Shown here: positions 56,684 to 64,000 of the stretch, one piece after another
Layout: each line of letters begins with the position of its first letter
Numbering within the stretch: position 1 is the stretch's first letter
Position numbers and translations under genes: made by a program
Notes under the pieces: model-generated
What the model saw: the letters and a program-made list of their open reading frames with translations, nothing else
Databases searched by the model: none
Told to the model about the DNA's origin: nothing
Assembly (NCBI RefSeq): GCF_002086285.1
Contig: NZ_MVHU01000022.1
Coordinates: forward strand, 1 to 64,000
From: Mycolicibacter kumamotonensis
GTDB lineage: Bacteria; Actinomycetota; Actinomycetes; Mycobacteriales; Mycobacteriaceae
Direction: 5' to 3'
DNA: 64,000 nucleotides

Positions 56684-57349
56684 ATGTCGGTGGATGTCCT
56701 GTTGCTGTCGATCCCGCCCGTGCTGGTCTATCTGCTGGTCGGCGGTGTAATCGGGATCGAGAGCCTGGGCGTCCCGTTGCCCGGTGAAGTCATGTTGGTG
56801 GGCGCCGCGCTGCTGTCGTCGCGACATGACTTGGCCGTCGACCCGGCCGGGGTCGCGGTGGCCGCGATCATCGGCGCGGTGATCGGTGACTCGATCGGGT
56901 ACTCGATCGGGCGCCGCTTCGGGATGCCGCTCTTCGACCGCCTGGGCCGGCGGTTTCCCCGGCATTTCGGTCCCGGCCACGTGGCCTACGCGCAACACCT
57001 GTTCGCCCGCTGGGGCACCAGCGCGGTGTTCTTCGGCCGGTTCGTGGCACTGCTGCGTATTTTCGCCGGGCCGCTGGCCGGGGCGCTGAAGATGCGCTAC
57101 CCGCAGTTCCTCACCGCCAACGTGACCGGCGCGATCTGCTGGGCCGGTGGCACCACCGCCCTGGTCTACTACGCCGGCATGGCCGCCGAGCACTGGCTGT
57201 CCCGGTTCTCCTGGGTCGCGTTGCTGGTCGCGGTGCTCGCCGGTGTCATCGGCACCATCGCGCTGCGGGGACGTATCGGCGCCCACATCGCCGAGCTGGA
57301 GGCCCAGCATCGCCACGCGACCGACGTCGTCGAAGAAGGCGCCGGATAG
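56684..57349 (+). CDS. DedA-family membrane protein (Rv2637-like)
   Basis: 221 residues from the ATG at 56684 (a longer frame starts at 56615 but without a ribosome site). The DedA/SNARE-associated domain is visible in the PLPGEVML (Glu) and FFGRFVALLRIFAG (Arg) re-entrant loops plus several membrane helices. DedA proteins are proton-driven lipid transporters for carriers such as undecaprenyl phosphate or phospholipids. The ligand here is not known. Confidence 0.94.
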   Translation: MSVDVLLLSIPPVLVYLLVGGVIGIESLGVPLPGEVMLVGAALLSSRHDLAVDPAGVAVAAIIGAVIGDSIGYSIGRRFGMPLFDRLGRRFPRHFGPGHVAYAQHLFARWGTSAVFFGRFVALLRIFAGPLAGALKMRYPQFLTANVTGAICWAGGTTALVYYAGMAAEHWLSRFSWVALLVAVLAGVIGTIALRGRIGAHIAELEAQHRHATDVVEEGAG

Positions 57350-57434
57350 GGGTTGTCCCCGCCGCGTAGCCGGAGCATGGTGGAAGGGACCGGCGGCGCC
57401 GCCGGGGCGTCGCCCCGATCACTCGGAGGCCGAT

Positions 57435-58055
57435 ATGTTCGCGCGTGCAACCACCATTCATGCCCATCCGTCCTTCCTCGATGAGGGAATCACTCACGTT
57501 CGCGGCGTGGTGATGCCGACCCTGGCCGACATGGACGGCTGCGCGGGCATGTCCATGCTGGTCGACCGCGACGCCGGCCGGTGCATCGTGACGTCGTCAT
57601 GGCTGGACGAGGACACCCTGCGCGCCAGCGAGGCCGGCGCCCAGCAGCTATGTGACCGTGCCACCGAGATCTTCCACGCCACCGCCGAGATCACCCGCTG
57701 GGAGATCGCCGCGGTACGCCGCGATCACCGCTCCCGCCGGCACGCCGGCGTGCGGGTCACCTGGCTGCGGACCGACCCGGCAGGTCTGGAGCGGATGATC
57801 GACACCTACAAGCTGGCGCTGATACCCGCGATGGCCGACCTCGACGGCTTCTGCAGCACCACCCTGCTGGTGGACCGGGCCTCGGGGCGGGCGGTTTCCT
57901 CGATCAGTTTCGAGGACCGCGCCGCGATGGTGGCCAGCCGCAGCGGTGAGCAGGCGATTTGGGCCCGGGCGGTCAACGACGCCGGCGCCGAGGTGCTCGA
58001 AGTCGCCGAGTTCGACTTGGCGATCGCCCACTTGAACGTGCCCGAGATGGTCTAG
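57435..58055 (+). CDS. Tandem ABM (antibiotic biosynthesis monooxygenase-like) domain protein
   Basis: 206 residues from the ATG at 57435 with CGGAGG upstream. Two ABM-type halves are visible: about 1-95 (LADMDGCAGMSMLVDRDAGRCIVTSSW) and about 105-200 (MADLDGFCSTTLLVDRASGRAVSSISF), the same pattern repeated. The fold is a dimeric ferredoxin-like barrel, so one chain makes a pseudo-dimer. Heme degradation or quinone oxygenation occur in this superfamily; the function here is unknown. Confidence 0.85.
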   Translation: MFARATTIHAHPSFLDEGITHVRGVVMPTLADMDGCAGMSMLVDRDAGRCIVTSSWLDEDTLRASEAGAQQLCDRATEIFHATAEITRWEIAAVRRDHRSRRHAGVRVTWLRTDPAGLERMIDTYKLALIPAMADLDGFCSTTLLVDRASGRAVSSISFEDRAAMVASRSGEQAIWARAVNDAGAEVLEVAEFDLAIAHLNVPEMV

Positions 58056-58148
58056 CTTTCGCCAGCCCTTTCACCAGCCGTAGTGGGGGTGGCCGCGCGC
58101 TAATCTTTGCTCGCGGCGCGTTGCCGCCTTTACTAGGAGGTATCACCC

Positions 58149-58910
58149 ATGCGGTCTTTCAGCGTGGCGGTCATGACGGTTGCCGCCATGGTCGGTTGCG
58201 TGCCCGCGGCTGTGGCGGCCCCGAAGGATTACTGCGCCGAGCTCCACGGTGGCAATACCGGCCGCACGTGTGAGATCCAGCTCTCCGACCCCGGGTACAA
58301 GGTCGACATCAGCATGCCGCTGAACTACCCCGACCAGAAACCGGTCGCCGAGTACATCGCCCAGACCCGTGAGGCTTTCCTCAACTCGGCCAAGTCGGGC
58401 GCGCCTCGCAGCGCACCGTACGAGTTGAGCATCAAGCCGACGGAATACACCTCGTCGATTCCCCCGCGCGGCACCCAAGCGGTGGTGTTCACGGTGCACC
58501 AGAGCGTCGGCGGGGCGCCCCAGACGACGTACAAGGCATTCAACTGGGACCAGACCTACCGCAAGGCGATCACGTACGCGCCTGCCCCCGACGATAAGGA
58601 GCATGCGCCGTTGTGGCAGGTGGACGATCCGCTGAAGACGGTCGCCCCGATTGTCCAAGCTGAGCTGCAGCAGCAGCTGGCACCGCCGCCCGCACAATCG
58701 GGAGAGGCGACGACGACCACGTCCGCCGCGGCGCCACCACCGTTGCCGATCGCGCAATCCGCACTGTATGACCCCGCCAACTATCAGAATTTCGCGGTGG
58801 TCAACGACGGGGTGATCTTCTTCTTCGACCAGGGTGTGTTGTTGCCCGCCTCCGCTGGGGCGTTACACGTGCTGGTGCCCCGGTCTGCAATCGACCCGAT
58901 GATCGCCTGA
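58149..58910 (+). CDS. mpt64: MPT64/MPB64-family secreted antigen
   Basis: 253 residues with TAGGAGG before the ATG. A signal peptide ends near AVAA (about 23); the mature protein begins APKDYCAELHGGNTGRTC and keeps the MPT64 stretches PRSAPYEL, IPPRGTQAVVFTV, TTYKAFNWDQTYRK and NYQNFAVVNDGVIFFF. The two cysteines near the start should pair. Unlike M. tuberculosis MPT64, it has a Pro/Thr/Ala-rich insertion (about 178-200) before the last third. The protein is a major secreted antigen in tuberculosis; its role is unsettled. Confidence 0.93.
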   Translation: MRSFSVAVMTVAAMVGCVPAAVAAPKDYCAELHGGNTGRTCEIQLSDPGYKVDISMPLNYPDQKPVAEYIAQTREAFLNSAKSGAPRSAPYELSIKPTEYTSSIPPRGTQAVVFTVHQSVGGAPQTTYKAFNWDQTYRKAITYAPAPDDKEHAPLWQVDDPLKTVAPIVQAELQQQLAPPPAQSGEATTTTSAAAPPPLPIAQSALYDPANYQNFAVVNDGVIFFFDQGVLLPASAGALHVLVPRSAIDPMIA

Positions 58911-58982
58911 ACACCTGCGCCGTGCGAGCGATCTGAACCGGCGAGATCGGCCAAGGCGGCCGGCACGACCGCGCAAATTTTG

Positions 58983-59054
58983 TGGTCCCGGCTGGGATCG
59001 AACCAGCGACCTTCCGCGTGTGAGGCGGACGCTCTCCCCCTGAGCTACGAGACC
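58983..59054 (-). tRNA. tRNA-Val (CAC)
   Basis: On the minus strand, the acceptor stem GGTCTCG pairs with CGGGACC (one G-U), the TpsiC arm reads GGTTCGATCC and the anticodon loop CTCACAC gives CAC. No CCA is encoded. The gene points away from the three tRNAs that follow. Confidence 0.95.
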
Positions 59055-59213
59055 GGATGAACGAGGTCGAAGACTAGCACGCCCCGGTCCCGGCGCCCCA
59101 ACGCGCAGGGCGATTTTCGCCCGACTCGCCGATCTGACGGGGCAAGTTGTGTTGTCTCACATCAGTGGACTAATGTTCTGCTTCGCGACGGGCGACGATC
59201 TCGCTCGTGGCAC

Positions 59214-59286
59214 GCGGATGTAGCGCAGTTGGTAGCGCATCACCTTGCCAAGGTGAGGGTCGCGGGTTCGAATCCCGTCATCCGCT
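59214..59286 (+). tRNA. tRNA-Gly (GCC)
   Basis: Acceptor GCGGATG pairs with CATCCGC, and the anticodon loop TTGCCAA gives GCC. The T loop has GGTTCGAATCC. First of a Gly-Cys-Val cluster. Confidence 0.96.
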
Positions 59287-59316
59287 CGAGGGTGTCAAGT
59301 GGCATCAACCCCTTAC

Positions 59317-59387
59317 GGTGGAGTGGCCGAGTGGTGAGGCAACGGCCTGCAAAGCCGTGCACACGGGTTCGATTCCCGTCTCCACCT
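59317..59387 (+). tRNA. tRNA-Cys (GCA)
   Basis: Acceptor GGTGGAG pairs with CTCCACC; anticodon loop CTGCAAA gives GCA; T arm GGTTCGATTCC. 71 bases, the second gene of the cluster. Confidence 0.96.
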
Positions 59388-59404
59388 CCGTTCCTTGGCT
59401 CTAA

Positions 59405-59476
59405 GCGCGGTTAGCTCAGCGGGAGAGCGCTTCCCTGACACGGAAGAGGTCGCTGGTTCAATCCCAGTACCGCGCA
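59405..59476 (+). tRNA. tRNA-Val (GAC)
   Basis: Acceptor GCGCGGT pairs with ACCGCGC; anticodon loop CTGACAC gives GAC; T loop GGTTCAATCC. CCA follows at 59477-59479. In M. tuberculosis the phiRv2 prophage lies close to this tRNA cluster, by memory; here the region is free of phage genes. Confidence 0.96.
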
Positions 59477-59741
59477 CCACGGTTTCACCTTGTCGACACC
59501 GAGTTCCGGCACGTGTTGTCGGGGCCGATGCCCTGCCGGCGGAGATGTTCGCGCTTCGCTCCGGGACGGGCATGGCGCCGGCGGGCCCACCACCGATCTC
59601 CCCCTTGCCGCTCGCCCGCAGGCCACCTCACGCCGTCACCGTCCCGGCCGGATCGCGGGTCGTTCCCCACCGACCGGCGGCCAGGCAGCACAATCGGTAG
59701 TAACGCCCGTGTCGCCGGAAAGGTACCGAAGGATGACCCCC

Positions 59742-60293
59742 ATGAATCGATCCGTCATCGCCCTGTCGACGGGCGCCCTGTTGTCCGCCGGTGTGCTGGC
59801 GGCGTGTTCGGGCCACACCGAATCGCCGAAGGCCCCCACATCGATCGAGACGCCCGAATCCAGTAGCGCCACACCGAAAGCCACCGGCCACACCGGCGAC
59901 ACCCTGACCCTGACCCGCGCCGACGGCAGCACCATCGCCGTCACCCTTGACAGTGTCATCAACCCCGCGACCGTCACCCCGGCCGGCGGCGACCCCGGCG
60001 CCACCTACATCGCGACGCGGCTCAAGATCACCGACCCGGGGACGACGGACATCGACGGCGACGTCAACACCAACGTCTCGGTGTTCGGTTCCGACGGCCA
60101 GCGCTACGGGGCGGATCTGAACAATGTCAGCGAATGCACGAACTTCGAATCCGGCATGTTTCACCTCAGCCCCGGCGAGTCGGCGATCGGCTGCGTCGTG
60201 TTCGCGCTACCGCACGGCGTCAACCCGACGAAGGTCAGGTACGCGCCGTCGTCGGGGTTCGCCTACGACTTCGGCGAATGGCTGCTCTCCTGA
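59742..60293 (+). CDS. Lipoprotein with DUF4352-like immunoglobulin-fold domain
   Basis: 183 residues from the ATG at 59742 with GAAGGA eight bases upstream (an ATG at 59733 is an alternative). The signal peptide ends in the lipobox VLAAC (about 20-24), so the mature protein is lipid-anchored outside the membrane. A Ser/Thr/Pro-rich linker leads to a beta-sandwich domain of about 120 residues (TLTLTRADGSTIAVTL, YIATRLKITDPG, CTNFESGMFHLSPGESAIGCVVF) with a Cys pair. It lies before clpC2. Function unknown. Confidence 0.82.
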   Translation: MNRSVIALSTGALLSAGVLAACSGHTESPKAPTSIETPESSSATPKATGHTGDTLTLTRADGSTIAVTLDSVINPATVTPAGGDPGATYIATRLKITDPGTTDIDGDVNTNVSVFGSDGQRYGADLNNVSECTNFESGMFHLSPGESAIGCVVFALPHGVNPTKVRYAPSSGFAYDFGEWLLS

Positions 60294-60307
60294 CCCCACC
60301 CCGTACA

Positions 60308-60328
60308 TCGTCAACTAACGGTTGACGA
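60308..60328. promoter_or_regulatory. ClpC2 operator 1 (TCGTCAAC-n5-GTTGACGA)
   Basis: Perfect 8-bp inverted arms around a 5-base spacer, 30 bp before the clpC2 start codon. Its core is the same as the second palindrome at 60332-60360; centres are 28 bp apart. Confidence 0.85.
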
Positions 60329-60331
60329 ACC

Positions 60332-60360
60332 CATATCGTCAACCTAAAGTTGACGATATG
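60332..60360. promoter_or_regulatory. ClpC2 operator 2, 12-bp palindrome covering the start codon
   Basis: CATATCGTCAAC and GTTGACGATATG are perfect inverted arms around CTAAA. The right arm ends with the ATG start codon of clpC2 (60358-60360). Binding here would block transcription start or the ribosome site; no ordinary Shine-Dalgarno sequence is visible between the arms, so the message may be nearly leaderless. Confidence 0.88.
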
Positions 60361-61104
60361 GCCGAACCGACTCCCCTGACGCCGCCCGTACGCCTCGACG
60401 ACCTCATCAACGCCATCACCGGCGTGCACGACAACCCCCTGGAGCAGTTGACCGACGCCGTGCTGGCAGCCGAGCACCTCGGCGAGGTCGCCGATCACCT
60501 GATCGGGCATTTCGTCGACCAGGCCCGCCGGTCTGGCGCGTCGTGGACTGAGATCGGCAAGTGCATGGGTGTCACCAAGCAGGCCGCCCAGAAACGGTTC
60601 GTCCCGCGCCCCGATACCGCCGCCCTGGATGCCGAGCAGGGCTTCGCCCGCTTCACTCCCCGGGCACGCAGCGCGGTGGTGGCGGCTCAGAACGCCGCCC
60701 ACCGGGCCCGCAACGCCGAGATCACCCCCGAACACCTGGTACTGGGTGTGCTGCACGATCCCGACGCCCTTGCCACCGCCTTGCTCGCGGCACAGCACAT
60801 CGACCCGGGCGCCGTCGCCGCCGCCGTCACCCTGCCGCCCGGCGAGGGCGAACCGCCCGCGTTGATTCCCTTCAGCGGGCCAGCCCGCAAGGCGCTGGAG
60901 CTGACGTTCCGCACCGCACTTCGCCTCGGGCACAACTACATCGGCACCGAGCACCTGCTGCTGGCACTGCTCGAATCCGAAGACGACACCGGACCGCTGC
61001 GTCGCGCCGGGGTGGACCGGGACAGGGTCGAGGCCGACCTCGCGAAGGCCCTGGAGTCGATCACCGCCAAACCGGCCGCCGAGAAGTCTGAACCCGAGAG
61101 GTGA
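60358..61104 (+). CDS. clpC2: ClpC2, HTH plus ClpC N-domain protein
   Basis: 248 residues. An N-terminal helical region contains a helix-turn-helix (about 60-81; SGASWTEIGKCMGVTKQAAQKRF). The rest (about 95-235) is the ClpC N-terminal domain repeat without any AAA+ ATPase part, with ITPEHLVLGVL and NYIGTEHLLLALLESEDD. M. tuberculosis ClpC2 (Rv2667) is known to bind the ClpC1-targeting peptides of the cyclomarin type. Two matching palindromes at 60308-60328 and 60332-60360 suggest it represses its own gene. Confidence 0.93.
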   Translation: MAEPTPLTPPVRLDDLINAITGVHDNPLEQLTDAVLAAEHLGEVADHLIGHFVDQARRSGASWTEIGKCMGVTKQAAQKRFVPRPDTAALDAEQGFARFTPRARSAVVAAQNAAHRARNAEITPEHLVLGVLHDPDALATALLAAQHIDPGAVAAAVTLPPGEGEPPALIPFSGPARKALELTFRTALRLGHNYIGTEHLLLALLESEDDTGPLRRAGVDRDRVEADLAKALESITAKPAAEKSEPER

Positions 61105-61204
61105 CCGACGCCCTGAAACACTTCGCGATCGCCCCTGAGCAAGGCCGGTGCGCCCACCACCTCGATGTGCCATCATGCCCACAAACCAATCGAAGAAGGA
61201 CATG

Positions 61205-61738
61205 ATGCATCGCTGGATTCTGGCCCTGGCCACTTCCGTAGTCACCGTGGTGGCCTTGACGGCGCCGGCCGCCGGATATGCCACGCCCACGACCACCCCG
61301 GAAGCCCCGATCGGCCGGCTCGGCGACACCCTGCGCATCCAGTACCAGGACGAGGCGTTCGGCAAGATCATCGCCGATGTGACCGTGCACGACGTGGTGC
61401 CCAGCGAGATCCCGCCGGGCTGGGGCCAGAACGGCTCGCCGCGCTGGCGCGCCCAGGGCGGTCCGTGGCGGGCGAACGTGACCATCCACCCGGTCTCGGT
61501 GCCCAACCCCTACATCATGGCGGCCTCAGTCACGTTCGACGGTGTCACGCCCGGCGGCGACGCCTACGTGTCCAAGCACACCGATGACCCGACCACCCTG
61601 GACGCGGTGCTGACCAACGCCCCGGAGGGCTCGACCGTCACCGGCGGGGTCTATTGGGACGTCTACCGCGGGCTGGTCACTCACGTGGTGATGCTCGCCC
61701 GCAACACCGGTCTGCGCCTGGCGCAGTGGAATCTGTGA
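61205..61738 (+). CDS. Secreted protein of unknown function (Rv2668-like)
   Basis: 177 residues from the ATG at 61205 (an ATG at 61202 is equally possible). A signal peptide ends about residue 25 (PAAGYATP). The mature domain has the stretches GDTLRIQYQDEAFGKI and GPWRANVTIHPVSVPNPYIMAASVTFDG, indicating a beta-rich fold. It follows clpC2 as in M. tuberculosis. No function is known to me. Confidence 0.82.
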   Translation: MHRWILALATSVVTVVALTAPAAGYATPTTTPEAPIGRLGDTLRIQYQDEAFGKIIADVTVHDVVPSEIPPGWGQNGSPRWRAQGGPWRANVTIHPVSVPNPYIMAASVTFDGVTPGGDAYVSKHTDDPTTLDAVLTNAPEGSTVTGGVYWDVYRGLVTHVVMLARNTGLRLAQWNL

Positions 61739-61740
61739 GC

Positions 61741-61852
61741 TAACCGCCGGGTCTGATGCGGCGGCCCAGCTTCGGCTCTCCTCCGTCGAGCCTCACTAAC
61801 CGCCGGGTCTGATGCGGCGGCCCAGCTTCGGCTCTCCTCCGTCGAGCCTCAC
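61741..61852. repeat. Two tandem 56-bp repeats plus a partial third
   Basis: The unit at 61741-61796 is repeated exactly at 61797-61852, and nine bases of a third start at 61853. Each unit contains CCGCCG-n9-CGGCGG and GGCTC-n9-GAGCC hairpins, so each looks like a terminator. It lies between the convergent Rv2668-like and zapE genes, and the partial copy overlaps the zapE stop. Confidence 0.85.
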
Positions 61853-62898
61853 TAACCGCCGCTGCTCAAGGCCAACAGCCGCGACGTGGCCCGCAGGTAT
61901 TTCTTGCGGTAGCCGCCGGCCAGCATCTCGGCACTGAAGATGGCGTCGAGCTTCGCCCCCGAGGCCACCACCGGGATGCCCGCGTCGTAGAGCCGGTCGG
62001 TCAACGCGACCAGGCGCAGCGCCACGTTCTGGTCGTCGATGGGGTGCGCGTCGGTGAGAAAGACCGTGGTGACGCCTTCGATCAGCGTCAGGTACCGCGA
62101 CGGGTGCATGGTGGCCAGGTGCGCGCACAGCGCGTCGAAGTCGTCCAGGGTGGCACCGGGCAGTGCCGCGGCGCGCTGCACAACCTGCTGCGCCGGCGGC
62201 GGTTCGGGCGCCGGTGGTAGGTCCCGATGCCGATAGTCCGGTCCGTCGACCCGCACCGGAGTGAAAATGCTTGCCAGAGCGTGGATCTCGCGCAGAAAAT
62301 CCTGGACGGCAAAGCGCCCCTCACCGAGCTGCTCGGGCAGGGTGTTCGACGTGGCGGCAATCGAGACCCCGCTCGCCACCAGTTCCGACAGCAGCCGCGA
62401 CACCAAGGTGGTGTTGCCCGGGTCATCGAGTTCGAATTCGTCGATGCACACCACCGTGTAGGCGCCGAGCAGCTCGATGCATTCGGTGAAACCGAACACA
62501 CCGGCCAGCTGGGTCAATTCCATGAACGTCGCGAAGGCCGTCCGATGCGGCTGCTCTCCCCCGGTGGTTTCGGTGATCTCGCGATAGACCGACGCCAGCA
62601 GGTGGGTCTTGCCGACACCGAACCCGCCGTCGAGGTAGAGCCCGACTCCGGGCAGCACTTCGCGTCTGCCCAGCAGTCGGCGCCGCCCGGCTCGCCGTTG
62701 CAGCGCCTGCCCGCAAAACGCGGTGCAGGCCGCTACCGCCGCCGCCTGGGTGGGCTCGGCAGGGTCGGGCCGGTAACTGGCGAAACTGGCCTCGGCGAAC
62801 GTCGGCGGCGGCTTGAGCTGCGCGATCAACCGCTCCGGTGAGACTGCCGGATGCCGGTCCACCAGGTGGTCGATCGACTCGGCGGCGGAGTTAGGCAC
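61852..62898 (-). CDS. zapE: AFG1/ZapE-family ATPase
   Basis: 348 residues from a GTG at 62898 that has no clear ribosome site; in-frame ATGs further upstream (62934, 62964) overlap the neighbouring gene start. A P-loop GGFGVGKT (about 91-98), Walker B VVCIDEFELDD and the family ending YRKKYLRA(T)SRLLALS are visible. The AFG1/ZapE ATPases are linked to the Z-ring or to protein quality control in the membrane. Order Rv2668-Rv2670c-Rv2671 is kept. Confidence 0.9.
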   Translation of the reverse strand: MPNSAAESIDHLVDRHPAVSPERLIAQLKPPPTFAEASFASYRPDPAEPTQAAAVAACTAFCGQALQRRAGRRRLLGRREVLPGVGLYLDGGFGVGKTHLLASVYREITETTGGEQPHRTAFATFMELTQLAGVFGFTECIELLGAYTVVCIDEFELDDPGNTTLVSRLLSELVASGVSIAATSNTLPEQLGEGRFAVQDFLREIHALASIFTPVRVDGPDYRHRDLPPAPEPPPAQQVVQRAAALPGATLDDFDALCAHLATMHPSRYLTLIEGVTTVFLTDAHPIDDQNVALRLVALTDRLYDAGIPVVASGAKLDAIFSAEMLAGGYRKKYLRATSRLLALSSGG

Positions 62899-62932
62899 GC
62901 AGGAACTGTAGCCACATGGTGCAATCGTGGCC

Positions 62933-63715
62933 ATGTCCGACCTCAGCGCCGACCCGGGCTTCACCCGGCTGGATGCGGCTCAGCCCGTCGATGATGCCGA
63001 CCTGGCCCGGCTGTACGCCTACCCCGAACCGGAGAGCCCGCGCCTGTGGCTGCGGGCCAATTTCATCGGCAGCATCGACGGCGGCGCAACGCTGGACGGC
63101 AAGACCGGCGACCTCGGCGGCCCGGGCGACCGGATGCTGTTCATGCTGCTGCGGGCCCTGGCCGACATCGTGGTGGTCGGCGCGGGCACAGTGCGGGTCG
63201 AGAACTACGGCGGGGCCAGGCTCACTGTCACCGAGCGCCAGCGCCGCCGCGACCGCGGGCAGTCCGAGGTGCCCGGCCTGGCGATCGTCAGCAGCTCCGG
63301 GCAACTGGACAGGGGCCTACGGGTCTTCACCGACACCGAGGTGCCGCCGCTGGTGTTGACCAGCACGGCGGCGGCCGAGGACACCCGGCGGCGGTTGGCC
63401 GGGCACGCGGAGGTCCTGGACTGCTCGGCCGGCGACCCGGCCAGGGTCGACGAGGTGGCCGTCCTGTCCGCCCTAACCGCGCGCGGACACTATCGGGTGC
63501 TCACCGAAGGCGGCCCAACCCTGTTGGGCTCCTTCATCGAACGCGATCTGCTCGACGAGCTGTGTCTGACCGTCGCGCCCTTTCTCGTCGGGGGGCTGGC
63601 ACGGCGCATCGCCACCGGTCCCGGCGAGGTCGCGACCCGGATGCGGTGTGCGCATCTGCTGACCGACGAATCCGGCTACCTCTACGGCCGCTACGTCAAA
63701 AGTGCCCGCCTATAA
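62933..63715 (+). CDS. RibD C-terminal reductase-like protein (Rv2671-like)
   Basis: 260 residues from the ATG at 62933 (GTG at 62927 possible). A single pyrimidine-reductase (DHFR-like) domain: WLRANFIGSIDGGATLDG near the start, the NADPH-binding VVVGAGTVRVE (about 75) and TEGGPTLLGSFIERDLLDELCLT near 190-210. It lacks the deaminase half of RibD. Rv2671 has been reported to reduce dihydrofolate, so it may act in folate or flavin metabolism. It is divergent from zapE. Confidence 0.92.
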   Translation: MSDLSADPGFTRLDAAQPVDDADLARLYAYPEPESPRLWLRANFIGSIDGGATLDGKTGDLGGPGDRMLFMLLRALADIVVVGAGTVRVENYGGARLTVTERQRRRDRGQSEVPGLAIVSSSGQLDRGLRVFTDTEVPPLVLTSTAAAEDTRRRLAGHAEVLDCSAGDPARVDEVAVLSALTARGHYRVLTEGGPTLLGSFIERDLLDELCLTVAPFLVGGLARRIATGPGEVATRMRCAHLLTDESGYLYGRYVKSARL

Positions 63716-63725
63716 GGTGGCAGGC

Positions 63726-64000
63726 ATGACCCGCCACTCCAGGCTTGCCAGGATCGCGCTCGCGGCCGCCCTGCCGGTGGCGATCGTGTTGTCCGGTTGT
63801 GCGCCCGGGCTGGCCGCCGATCCACGCTTCGCGACCAATTCCGGCGCGGGCCCGCAGGGTCAACCCGAATCCACCCCCGACACCGCCGGCCCCCCGCCGG
63901 TCGAGGTGCCCAAGAACGACCTGCCCTGGCATGACTGCACGGCACGGGTATTCAACGACGCCGCGGTGCCCGCGACCCCCGGCGTGCGGCTGGACTGCGC
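63726..64000 (+). CDS. Lipoprotein, start of Rv2672-like alpha/beta-hydrolase or peptidase (cut by window edge)
   Basis: The ATG at 63726 lies after TAAGGTGGCAGGC. A signal peptide with lipobox VLSGC (about 21-25) is followed by a Pro/Ala/Gly-rich linker and the start of the mature domain (WHDCTARVFNDAAVPATPGVRLDC). This N-terminal organisation fits the TAP-like secreted hydrolases such as Rv2672. The catalytic residues are beyond the window edge. Confidence 0.8.
   Translation, partial: MTRHSRLARIALAAALPVAIVLSGCAPGLAADPRFATNSGAGPQGQPESTPDTAGPPPVEVPKNDLPWHDCTARVFNDAAVPATPGVRLDC

Noticed and set aside
61741..61852. Tandem repeats as a CRISPR array
   Set aside because: The units are directly joined without variable spacers and contain terminator-like hairpins; no cas genes are present.

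Overview
The window is a GC-rich mycobacterial chromosome segment. Gene content and order match the region around Rv2575-Rv2672 of M. tuberculosis, joined at the left to an ESX-5 type VII secretion cluster. ESX-5 is confined to slow-growing mycobacteria, so a slow-growing, non-tuberculosis Mycobacterium (or close relative) is likely. The species cannot be named from the sequence. Rv numbers and comparisons with M. tuberculosis are from memory of family and synteny, not from a search.

Left part (1-10.6 kb, all minus strand): ESX-5 reads PE, PPE, esxM, esxN, espG5, eccD5, mycP5, eccE5, eccA5. A second PE gene and the start of a second esxM-like gene then run off the left edge. The ATPase/channel genes eccB5 and eccC5, normally upstream in the same locus, are not next to this block. 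A synteny break lies in the 488-bp gap at 10.6-11.06 kb.

Middle (11-48.6 kb): a membrane zinc peptidase (Rv2575-like). Then a small accessory cluster (class II aldolase, DapA-like lyase, divergent XRE-cupin regulator, GGCT-like protein). Then hisS, glyoxalase II, ppiB, relA, apt, a peptide-binding lipoprotein, secF, secD and yajC. gabT and ruvCAB follow, then a sulfatase inserted before yebC. Next come a UbiB-like kinase, the vitamin B6 genes pdxT and pdxS flanking tesB2, a TetR/Coq4-like pair and an alcohol dehydrogenase. The thrS-HIT-pgsA1-patA-pimA-Nudix operon follows and makes phosphatidylinositol and its first mannosides. A hypothetical gene and a hotdog thioesterase close the block.

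Right part (48.6-64 kb): Rv2616-Rv2621c-like genes with two related Cys-containing winged-helix regulators, each with a clear inverted repeat at its divergent promoter. One regulates a DoxX-like gene. The other sits in an operon with a 7Fe ferredoxin, a membrane protein, a cupin and a nitronate monooxygenase, opposite a DUF2249-cupin gene. Then an enoyl-CoA hydratase, a FadD19-like acyl-CoA ligase, DedA, a double ABM-domain protein, an MPT64 homologue, four tRNA genes (Val-CAC, Gly-GCC, Cys-GCA, Val-GAC), a lipoprotein, clpC2 with two near-identical palindromic operators (one covering its start codon), an Rv2668-like secreted protein, zapE, an Rv2671-like reductase, and the start of an Rv2672-like lipoprotein cut by the right edge.

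No CRISPR array, insertion sequence or prophage was seen. The best leads are the split and re-duplicated ESX-5 locus, the ferredoxin/SufR-like regulon, the clpC2 operators, a LemA-Nudix fusion, a collagen-like insertion in SecD, and a Coq4-like protein in a presumed menaquinone organism.
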